Shown: piece by piece, positions 4,522 through 10,656 of the stretch
How positions within the stretch are numbered: the first letter of the stretch is position 1
Layout: every line of letters begins with the position of its first letter
The notes under the pieces: generated by a model
The model's input: the letters and a program-made list of their open reading frames with translations, nothing else
Database searches by the model: none
Told to the model about the DNA's origin: nothing
Assembly: GCA_026387085.1 (NCBI GenBank)
Contig: JAPLMK010000105.1
Coordinates: forward strand, 1-12,453
From: Candidatus Omnitrophota bacterium
GTDB lineage: Bacteria; Ratteibacteria; UBA8468; MWAK01
Reading direction: 5' to 3'
Length of the DNA stretch: 12,453 nucleotides
Made by a program: the position numbers and the translations under genes

Positions 4522-5832
4522 ATGTCGGAAGAGAAGAAAAACGGTTTGAGCTTTGAAACTATTGCGTTGCACGGCGGCCAGGTACCTGACCCCACAACCG
4601 GTTCGCGGGCGGTACCGATTTACCAGACTACATCGTACGTCTTTAAAGATACAGACCACGCAGCCAACCTGTTCGCATTAAAGGAGTTCGGAAACATTTA
4701 TACCCGGATCATGAACCCGACCACCGATGTCTTTGAACAGCGCGTCGCGCAGATTGAGGGAGGAACCGGCGCCCTGGCCGTTTCCAGCGGCCAGGCAGCG
4801 ACAACGCTCGCGCTTCTGGCCATTACGCAGGTGGGAGACGAGATCGTCTCCGCAAACAATCTTTACGGCGGTACGTACCAACTCTTCCACTACACTCTGC
4901 CGAAGCTTGGCAGACACGTGAAGTTCGTTGATTCCTCAAAACCCGACGAGTTCAAGAAAGCGATCAACGAAAAAACGCGGGCGGTCTTCGCCGAAACGAT
5001 CGGCAACCCGAAACTGGATGTGCCCGACTTTGAGGCGATCGCCAAAGTGGCGCACGAGGCAGGCATTCCGCTTGTGGTAGACAACACCGTCGGCGTCGGC
5101 ACCGTTAGGCCGATCGACTACGGCGCGGACATCCTGGCCATCTCCGCCACCAAGGTCATCGGCGGACACGGTACATCCATCGGCGGAGTAATCGTTGATG
5201 CCGGCAAATTTAACTGGGGCAACGGAAAGTTCCCGGAATTTATTGAACCGGACCCCAGTTACCACGGTCTGAAGTTCTGGGAAGTGTTCGGGAATTTTCC
5301 CGGCCTCGGCAACGTCGCGTTCATCATCAAGACGCGCGTCCAATTGCTGCGGGACCTCGGCCCGTGCTTGAGCCCGTTCAACTCATTCCTGTTCCTCCAG
5401 GGACTGGAAACCTTACCCTTAAGAGTAAAGCGGCATTCCGAAAACGGCCTGGCGGTTGCGCGGTTCCTGAGCGAACACCCGGCAGTCGTCTGGGTAAATT
5501 ACCCGGGACTTGAAAACAACCCGAATCACGCGATTGCGAAAAAGTATCTGAAAGGCAACTACGGCGCGATTGTGGGGTTTGGAATCAAGGGCGGACTTGA
5601 AGCCGGGAAAAAATTCATCAACGCAGTAAAACTCTTTTCGCACCTGGCCAACATCCTTGACGCGAAGAGCCTGGTTATTCACCCGGCTTCAACAACCCAC
5701 CAGCAATTAACTCCGGAGGAACAAAAGGAGACCGGCGTAACGGAAGACTATATCAGGTTGTCAGTCGGTTTGGAGTCAATCGAAGATATCCTGAAAGACC
5801 TTGAGCAGGCACTGAAACAAGCGGTGCTATAA
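4522..5832 (+). CDS. metY: O-acetylhomoserine sulfhydrylase (PLP-dependent)
   Basis: This 436-residue enzyme of the Cys/Met metabolism PLP family, length typical for O-acetylhomoserine aminocarboxypropyltransferase, makes homocysteine and acetate from O-acetylhomoserine and sulfide in the cytosol. Visible features are TIALHGGQ at the N-terminus, YTRIMNPT (60-67, phosphate-binding Tyr and Arg from the neighbouring subunit), SSGQAA (88-93), the cofactor-binding Asp in VVDNTV (D187) and the Schiff-base lysine K211 in SATKVIGGHGTSIGG. The GGHGTSIGG form and the insert after it, as well as the overall length, set it apart from the 378-residue cystathionine lyase in the same operon. AAAGGAG at 4511-4517 precedes the ATG. 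O-succinylhomoserine could be an alternative substrate; the sequence does not settle acyl specificity. Confidence 0.92.
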   Translation: MSEEKKNGLSFETIALHGGQVPDPTTGSRAVPIYQTTSYVFKDTDHAANLFALKEFGNIYTRIMNPTTDVFEQRVAQIEGGTGALAVSSGQAATTLALLAITQVGDEIVSANNLYGGTYQLFHYTLPKLGRHVKFVDSSKPDEFKKAINEKTRAVFAETIGNPKLDVPDFEAIAKVAHEAGIPLVVDNTVGVGTVRPIDYGADILAISATKVIGGHGTSIGGVIVDAGKFNWGNGKFPEFIEPDPSYHGLKFWEVFGNFPGLGNVAFIIKTRVQLLRDLGPCLSPFNSFLFLQGLETLPLRVKRHSENGLAVARFLSEHPAVVWVNYPGLENNPNHAIAKKYLKGNYGAIVGFGIKGGLEAGKKFINAVKLFSHLANILDAKSLVIHPASTTHQQLTPEEQKETGVTEDYIRLSVGLESIEDILKDLEQALKQAVL

Positions 5833-5862
5833 CATCAAAAAGGCCTGCCTTCGCAATACGGG

Positions 5863-5898
5863 CGCCTCGTTTCCCGGCGGCTTCACCGCCGCGAGGCG
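5863..5898 (+). repeat. Strong nested GC-rich hairpin between metY and cysK
   Basis: Outer arms CGCCTCG (5863-5869) and CGAGGCG (5892-5898) enclose inner arms CGGCGG (5875-5880) and CCGCCG (5886-5891). The loop is five bases and there is one five-base bulge on the left. There is no T-run. It lies just before repeat copy C, so the 125-base gap between metY and cysK is nearly all hairpin-forming sequence. Confidence 0.65.
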
Positions 5899-5904
5899 TC
5901 CATG

Positions 5905-5945
5905 CTTCCGCCTTCGCCAAGGCTTTGGCGGACGCGTCGGCGGAC
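5905..5945 (+). repeat. Palindromic repeat copy C, abutting the cysK ribosome site
   Basis: CCGCC-TTC-GCC-AA-GGC-TTT-GGCGG (5908-5931) has the same architecture as copy A, followed by the self-complementary GACGCGTC (5931-5938) and a second GGCGGAC. The cysK Shine-Dalgarno AAAGGAG (5946-5952) follows directly. Confidence 0.75.
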
Positions 5946-5957
5946 AAAGGAGAAAAC

Positions 5958-6893
5958 ATGGGTGGGATATATGCGGACATAACGAAGACAGTAGGAAGAA
6001 CCCCGCTGGTAAAAATTAACCGGCTGACGGATGGCTTGCACGCCACGGTCTTGGCAAAACTGGAATCCTTCAACCCGCTCTCCAGCGTGAAAGACAGAAT
6101 CGGCGTGGCGATGATTGAGGCCGCGGAGAAACAAGGATTTCTTAAAAAAGGGACGGTTATCATCGAGCCAACCAGCGGCAATACCGGCATATCCCTTGCC
6201 TTCGTCGCCGCAGCCAAAGGATACCGGCTGATACTTACGATGCCGGATACCATGAGTATTGAGCGGAGACAGCTGCTGAAGATTCTCGGGGCGGAACTGG
6301 TCCTCACCGAAGGCGCTAAAGGCATGAAAGGCGCCGTTCAAAAAGCCGAAGAGCTTGGTGCTTCCATTGACAATAGTTTCATACCGCAACAGTTTGAAAA
6401 CCCGACGAACCCGGAGATACATCGGAAAACCACCGCCGAAGAGATATGGAACGACACGGACGGCAACATAGACGTGTTTATCGCCGGTGTTGGTACCGGC
6501 GGGACGATAACCGGCGTGGGAGAAATATTAAAAAAGAGAAGGCCGTCGGTGAAGATTATCGCGGTGGAACCGGTTGATTCACCGGTACTGTCCGGCGGCA
6601 AACCGGGACCGCACAAAATCCAGGGAATAGGCGCCGGTTTCGTGCCCGGAGTCCTGAACCGCTCCATCGTCGACGAGGTCATCCAGGCAACCCACGAAAA
6701 TGCGGGAATCATAGCCAGGAGGCTGGCGCGCGAAGAAGGTATCTTCGTCGGCATATCCAGCGGAGCAGCGCTCTGGGCCGCCCTTGAAGTTGCCAAAAGA
6801 AAAGAATCCGCCGGTAAGACTATTGTTGCGGTGCTGCCCGATACCGGCGAACGGTATCTTTCCACCTGGCTCTTCCAGGAATTTGCGGATTAA
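5958..6893 (+). CDS. cysK: Cysteine synthase (O-acetylserine sulfhydrylase)
   Basis: A 311-residue fold-type II PLP enzyme of normal CysK length makes cysteine from O-acetylserine and sulfide. It shows VGRTPLVK (12-19), the PLP lysine K45 in SSVKDRIG, the substrate loop PTSGNTG (71-77), the phosphate loop GVGTGGT (177-183), ISSGA (266-270) and a typical PDTGERYLST near the C-terminus. ATG 5958 is used because AAAGGAG (5946-5952) is five bases upstream; an in-frame ATG at 5925 lies inside the upstream hairpin repeat. The gene continues into the CBS gene with only a short gap. No serine acetyltransferase is in the window, so the source of O-acetylserine must lie elsewhere. Use of O-phosphoserine is possible but less likely for this sequence type. 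Confidence 0.92.
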   Translation: MGGIYADITKTVGRTPLVKINRLTDGLHATVLAKLESFNPLSSVKDRIGVAMIEAAEKQGFLKKGTVIIEPTSGNTGISLAFVAAAKGYRLILTMPDTMSIERRQLLKILGAELVLTEGAKGMKGAVQKAEELGASIDNSFIPQQFENPTNPEIHRKTTAEEIWNDTDGNIDVFIAGVGTGGTITGVGEILKKRRPSVKIIAVEPVDSPVLSGGKPGPHKIQGIGAGFVPGVLNRSIVDEVIQATHENAGIIARRLAREEGIFVGISSGAALWAALEVAKRKESAGKTIVAVLPDTGERYLSTWLFQEFAD

Positions 6894-6909
6894 AAAATGG
6901 AGGTTTACT

Positions 6910-8310
6910 GTGGCGCGATACGATAACATACTTCAGGCAATCGGCAGAACTCCACTTATTAGATTCAACAACATTACCGCAGGAGTTCAGTCTGAAATAT
7001 ACGCAAAGGTTGAATTCTTTAACCCGGGCGGGAGCGTCAAAGACCGAATCGGCCTCGCTATGATAGAAGCGGCCGAGAAAGAAGGCCATCTTAAGCCCGG
7101 CGGAACTATCATCGAAGCTACCGCCGGAAATACCGGCGTCGGGCTTGCTTTGGTTGCGGCGCTCAAGAAATACCGGTGCATATTCGTCATGCCCGACAAA
7201 ATGAGCCGGGACAAGATCGCGCTCCTGAAAGCATACGGCGCGGAGGTAGTCATTACCCCCACATCGGTCCCGCCCGATTCCCCGGAAAGTTATAACGGCG
7301 TGGCAAACCGGCTGGCAAAGGAAATACCCGGCGCATTCCGGCCTAACCAGTTCGAAAATCCGAACAATCCCGCCGCCCATTACCTGACCACCGGCCCGGA
7401 AATATGGGAGGATTCCGGAGGAAGGGTTGGGATCTTTGTCGCAGGCATGGGGACCGGCGGGACCATTTCCGGGACCGCCAGATATCTCAAGCAGATGAAT
7501 CCGGATATCATCATTGTGGGAGCCGACCCTGAAGGTTCGATACTCTCGGGAGACAGCCCTCATTCCTACAAGGTAGAAGGAATCGGCGAGGATTTTATCC
7601 CTAAGACGTTCAACCGCCAGGTTGTGGACGAAATGGTCCGGGTAAGCGATAAAGAATCGTTTAATACCGCGCGGCGGCTTGCCCGGGAAGAAGGGATTCT
7701 CGCCGGCGGTTCCTCCGGAACCGCGGTGGCTGCGGCCCTGAAATATGCGAAGCGGCTCAATAAACCGAAGTTTATCGTCGTTCTCCTGCCAGACACGGGA
7801 CGCAACTACCTCACTAAAATATTCTCGGACTCCTGGATGCAGGAGAACGGCTTCTGGGAAGGCAAGAGACCGGTGACGATTGTTGTTAAGGATATTCTGG
7901 CCGGGAAAGGACCCATTCCACCGCTTATTTCGGTTGCTCCCCGCGATACCTTGAGCAGGACGATTGAACTTATGCGTAAAAATAACATCTCCCAGGTACC
8001 GGTTATCGAAAAGAATCAGGTGAAGGGAACCATAAATGAAGCCTCTTTGATGAAACTTCTCTATGACGGGGTCAATTTTTCAAAGCAGCAAATCCTTCCC
8101 GTGATGGGAAAACCGCTGCCCGTCCTTGATGAAGAAACAGACGTATCCGAAATCTACCGGATACTCTTATCGGGAACAAGCGGCATCGTCGTCACAAAAA
8201 AGGAAGTGCCGGTTGGATTCATCACCAGGGCAGATTTAATCAATTACTGGACCGGGGAGAAAAGGCCGCCTTCGCACAAGGATTCGGCGAGACAAAGGAG
8301 GAAGAAATGA
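6910..8310 (+). CDS. Cystathionine beta-synthase with C-terminal Bateman (CBS-pair) domain
   Basis: A 466-residue protein has a fold-type II PLP catalytic core (about 1-318) followed by two CBS motifs (about 323-388 and 396-450). Core landmarks are AIGRTPLI (10-17), K44 in GSVKDRIG, TAGNTG (71-76, Ala where CysK has Ser), GMGTGGT (179-185) and LPDTGRNYLTKI (293-304). With a cystathionine lyase directly downstream, the likely reaction is homocysteine plus serine (or an activated serine) to cystathionine, the first step of reverse transsulfuration. The Bateman pair may bind an adenosyl ligand and tune activity, as in known CBS enzymes. The start is GTG 6910: GGAGG (6899-6903) stands six bases upstream, and the homology begins here. 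The last 15 or so residues, rich in Lys, Arg and Pro, are encoded by a copy of the operon's palindromic repeat and by the next gene's ribosome site, so they are probably a late addition. The stop overlaps the next start. Confidence 0.86.
   Translation: MARYDNILQAIGRTPLIRFNNITAGVQSEIYAKVEFFNPGGSVKDRIGLAMIEAAEKEGHLKPGGTIIEATAGNTGVGLALVAALKKYRCIFVMPDKMSRDKIALLKAYGAEVVITPTSVPPDSPESYNGVANRLAKEIPGAFRPNQFENPNNPAAHYLTTGPEIWEDSGGRVGIFVAGMGTGGTISGTARYLKQMNPDIIIVGADPEGSILSGDSPHSYKVEGIGEDFIPKTFNRQVVDEMVRVSDKESFNTARRLAREEGILAGGSSGTAVAAALKYAKRLNKPKFIVVLLPDTGRNYLTKIFSDSWMQENGFWEGKRPVTIVVKDILAGKGPIPPLISVAPRDTLSRTIELMRKNNISQVPVIEKNQVKGTINEASLMKLLYDGVNFSKQQILPVMGKPLPVLDEETDVSEIYRILLSGTSGIVVTKKEVPVGFITRADLINYWTGEKRPPSHKDSARQRRKK
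8264..8293 (+). repeat. Palindromic repeat copy D, inside the CBS gene end
   Basis: GGCCGCCTTCGC then ACAAGGATTCGGCGAGAC is a degenerate copy of the element seen upstream of yezD, metY and cysK. It is directly followed by the AAAGGAGG of the cystathionine lyase gene (8294-8301). Here the element is translated, contributing residues of about 452-461 to the CBS protein. Confidence 0.65.
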
Positions 8311-9443
8311 AGTTTGCGACCAAGGCGATACATGTCGGGCAGGAACCTGATTCTTTCACCGGGTCTGTTGCGGTTCCCGTCTATCAAACATCCACCTATC
8401 AACAACTCGCGATAGGCAAACACAAAGGATTTGAATATTCCCGCACCGGAAACCCGACGCGGAAAGCTCTTGAAGAAGCCGTCTCTTCCCTGGAAGAGGC
8501 AAAATACGGCCTTGCTTTTGCTTCGGGTGTCGCCGCAACAACGGCTGTATTTAGTCTTCTGAAAACCGGCGACCACGTAATTTGCGGTGACGATATCTAC
8601 GGCGGCACTTACCGGCTCCTTGAGTACATGTTCAGACAATGGGGGCTGGAAGTAACTTACGCGGATTCCAGGGAAACCGGTTCGTTTGGAGATGCAATTA
8701 AGAAGAATACAAAACTTATCTGGATTGAAACCCCCACCAACCCGCTCTTGAAAATCATCGATATCCGGGCGCTTGCTCATATTTCAAAGCAGAACAACAT
8801 CCTTTTGGCGGTTGACAATACCTTTGCCAGCCCCTGTCTTCAGCAACCGCTCACGCTGGGAGCAGATATCGTCGTCCACAGCACAACCAAATACCTGGCC
8901 GGGCACAGCGACGTTATCGGCGGGGCAATCGCAACATCCGACGCAAAGGCCTATTACGGCCTGAAATTTTATCAAAATGCAGCCGGCGCCGTACCGGGAC
9001 CCTGGGACTGCTGGCTTATTCTCCGGGGCATAAAAACACTGGTCGTGAGAATGCGGCAACACGAAAAGAACGCGCTCTTTATCGCTGAAGTTCTGGAAAA
9101 ACATCCAAAGGTGGAACGTGTTCACTACCCGGGCCTGCGCAGTCATCCCCAACACGAACTGGCGAAAACACAGATGCATGGGTTTGGGGGAATGATAAGT
9201 TTCGAGATAAAAGGCGGTTTTGCCGAGGTTGAAGAATTCGTCTCCAGACTCCGCTTATTCCTTCTCGCGGAAAGTCTCGGCGGAGTGGAATCTCTCGTAT
9301 GCTATCCGCCCAAAATGACTCACAGTTCTTTTTCCGGGGAAGAACGGCAAAAACGGGGCATCAAAGATAACTTAATCCGCCTTTCAGTCGGCATTGAAGA
9401 CAAAGAAGACCTGAAGGAAGATTTGGAAAGCGCGCTTGCTTAA
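8307..9443 (+). CDS. Cystathionine gamma-lyase (PLP-dependent)
   Basis: A 378-residue Cys/Met metabolism PLP enzyme. Landmarks are YSRTGNPT (44-51), FASGVAAT (71-78), the cofactor Asp in AVDNTFASP (D170), the Schiff-base lysine K195 in STTKYLAGHSDVIGG, GAVPGPWDCWLILRGIKT in the middle, and ESLGGVESLVCYPPKMTHSS near the C-terminus. These fit cystathionine gamma-lyase or gamma-synthase; position right after cystathionine beta-synthase argues for the lyase, which cleaves cystathionine to cysteine, 2-oxobutanoate and ammonia. AAAGGAGG (8294-8301) is well placed, and the ATG overlaps the CBS stop (ATGA), so the two enzymes of reverse transsulfuration are translationally coupled. A gamma-synthase activity cannot be excluded without assay. 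No terminator hairpin follows. Confidence 0.87.
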   Translation: MKFATKAIHVGQEPDSFTGSVAVPVYQTSTYQQLAIGKHKGFEYSRTGNPTRKALEEAVSSLEEAKYGLAFASGVAATTAVFSLLKTGDHVICGDDIYGGTYRLLEYMFRQWGLEVTYADSRETGSFGDAIKKNTKLIWIETPTNPLLKIIDIRALAHISKQNNILLAVDNTFASPCLQQPLTLGADIVVHSTTKYLAGHSDVIGGAIATSDAKAYYGLKFYQNAAGAVPGPWDCWLILRGIKTLVVRMRQHEKNALFIAEVLEKHPKVERVHYPGLRSHPQHELAKTQMHGFGGMISFEIKGGFAEVEEFVSRLRLFLLAESLGGVESLVCYPPKMTHSSFSGEERQKRGIKDNLIRLSVGIEDKEDLKEDLESALA

Positions 9444-9493
9444 TGGATATGATAAAATTAAGAGTTTCTGTAAAATTTAACTGCAGAAAAAAG

Positions 9494-10189
9494 ATGACCA
9501 TGAAAAACAAGGGTTTCACTTTGATTGAAGTTCTGGTAGTAATCGCGATTATCGCGATTATCGCTGCTCTGCTGTTGCCGAGTTTATCGCAAGCGCGGGA
9601 AAAGGCAAAACAGACGCTTTGCATAAACAACCTGCGCCAGATCGGCATCGCGTTCTCCCTATACTGTTCCGACTACGACGAGTACTTTCCTTGCGCCGAA
9701 GACCCGGTCAGCGCCTCCCCATCCTACTGGCTCTGGATGGGCCGGGGCTGGCGCCAGTTCCTGGCGCCCTATCTCAACAACAACATTTCCGGCTTTAACC
9801 CCGGCGTTCTTTATTGTCTTTCAGACCGGACCGCTCCCCAGCAGTGGGAGAGCACTTCTTACGCCTACAGCATGACCTTCTACCACTCTCCGGAACAGAT
9901 TAACCTGATGACCGACAAAAGCCGCACCTACTCTGGCCCTGTGCCGTCAATGGGCCAAAAATTAAACCAGGTCTCTTTTCCCGATAAAAAAATCCTGGCC
10001 GGAGAATGGCTGAGCAACCATACGCCCAAGACAATAGTTAACTGGTGGGACTGGCAGGGAAGCCGTAATTACCTTTTCTGCGACGGCCACGCCGAGAATC
10101 TAAAATCAACCCGGCTTAAACCGGCCAACGACGGTTACCCGGACATTAATTTGACCCGGGATGGAATTAGAGGAAAGGATATAGATTGA
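9494..10189 (+). CDS. Type IV pilin-like / pseudopilin protein with H-X9-DG-type C-terminus
   Basis: About 231 residues with a classic prepilin N-terminus: short basic leader MTMKNKG, cleavage before FTLIEVLVV with the conserved Glu at +5, then a hydrophobic helix. The rest is globular, with CINNLRQIGIAF after the helix and NYLFCDGHAENLK near the end, which resembles the processing-associated H-X9-DG segment common in pseudopilin-like proteins of PVC and Omnitrophota-type bacteria. It would be exported and N-methylated by a prepilin peptidase and serve in a type II secretion-like or pilus-like assembly. The start is uncertain: ATG 9494 or 9500 give leaders of normal length, while ATG 9443 overlaps the previous stop and gives a long 24-residue leader; none has a good Shine-Dalgarno. 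No link to cysteine synthesis is evident. Confidence 0.82.
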   Translation: MTMKNKGFTLIEVLVVIAIIAIIAALLLPSLSQAREKAKQTLCINNLRQIGIAFSLYCSDYDEYFPCAEDPVSASPSYWLWMGRGWRQFLAPYLNNNISGFNPGVLYCLSDRTAPQQWESTSYAYSMTFYHSPEQINLMTDKSRTYSGPVPSMGQKLNQVSFPDKKILAGEWLSNHTPKTIVNWWDWQGSRNYLFCDGHAENLKSTRLKPANDGYPDINLTRDGIRGKDID

Positions 10190-10204
10190 AAAAATGAAAC
10201 CGAT

Positions 10205-10233
10205 TTGACATAATGATACTTTTTGGGTATCAT
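10205..10233 (+). promoter_or_regulatory. Promoter of the rrf2-hcp unit
   Basis: TTGACA (10205-10210), a 17-base spacer and TATCAT (10228-10233, 5 of 6) form a strong sigma70-type promoter. The predicted start falls at about 10240-10241, on the ATG of the regulator, so the mRNA is likely leaderless. Confidence 0.78.
10213..10233 (+). promoter_or_regulatory. Palindromic operator, probably for the Rrf2 regulator
   Basis: ATGATAC (10213-10219) and GTATCAT (10227-10233) are perfect inverted repeats separated by seven bases. The palindrome fills the promoter spacer and covers the -10 box, so a bound protein would block RNA polymerase. The size, about 21 bases with two seven-base arms, suits a dimeric winged-helix protein. 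The adjacent Rrf2 gene is the obvious candidate, giving autoregulation together with control of hcp. Confidence 0.68.
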
Positions 10234-10240
10234 ATGATAA

Positions 10241-10645
10241 ATGAGTTTGATTAACCGGAATACGGACTACGCAATCAGAGCGTTGGTACAACTAGCACAG
10301 AAAAAGGGCAAAGTAGTTGCCGTTGCACAGCTGGCTAAAGCCGAAAAAATGCCCCAACCTTTTCTGCGGCGCATCATGCAGGTCTTATGTCAAAACGGCC
10401 TGGTGGTTTCCCACCAAGGGAAAAAAGGCGGTTTCTCTTTAAGAAAGAAACCGGCCGAAATTTCTCTGGGTGAAATAGCCCGGGTTTTCCAGGGGGGGGT
10501 GGATATAAGCCAATGTCTCTTCCGTAATTTTGGCTGTCACAACCGCCAAAATTGTTTTTTGCGAAAAAGATTGAAAAAGATTGAAAAAATAGTAGTTTCG
10601 GAATTAGAACGCACCAATATCGCGTCTTTCCTCACGGAAAGATAA
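10241..10645 (+). CDS. Rrf2-family iron-sulfur transcription regulator (NsrR/IscR-like)
   Basis: A 134-residue winged-helix regulator. The N-terminus NRNTDYAIRALVQLAQ is the Rrf2 hallmark, followed by the recognition helix region (MPQPFLRRIMQVL, 37-49) and the wing GKKGGFSLRKK (60-70). Three cysteines, C92, C99 and C105, have the spacing C-X6-C-X5-C close to that of NsrR and IscR, so it probably carries an Fe-S cluster that senses nitric oxide or redox state. Placement directly before hcp favours an NsrR-like role. The ATG coincides with the predicted transcription start and has no Shine-Dalgarno. A run of eight G (10492-10499) lies in codons 84-87, just before the cluster cysteines. Confidence 0.88.
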   Translation: MSLINRNTDYAIRALVQLAQKKGKVVAVAQLAKAEKMPQPFLRRIMQVLCQNGLVVSHQGKKGGFSLRKKPAEISLGEIARVFQGGVDISQCLFRNFGCHNRQNCFLRKRLKKIEKIVVSELERTNIASFLTER

Positions 10646-10656
10646 CCGGAGGTCCC

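Noticed and set aside
6820..7563. Long minus-strand open frame opposite the CBS gene
   Set aside because: It mirrors a clearly coding region with strong family motifs on the plus strand and has no recognisable protein character of its own.
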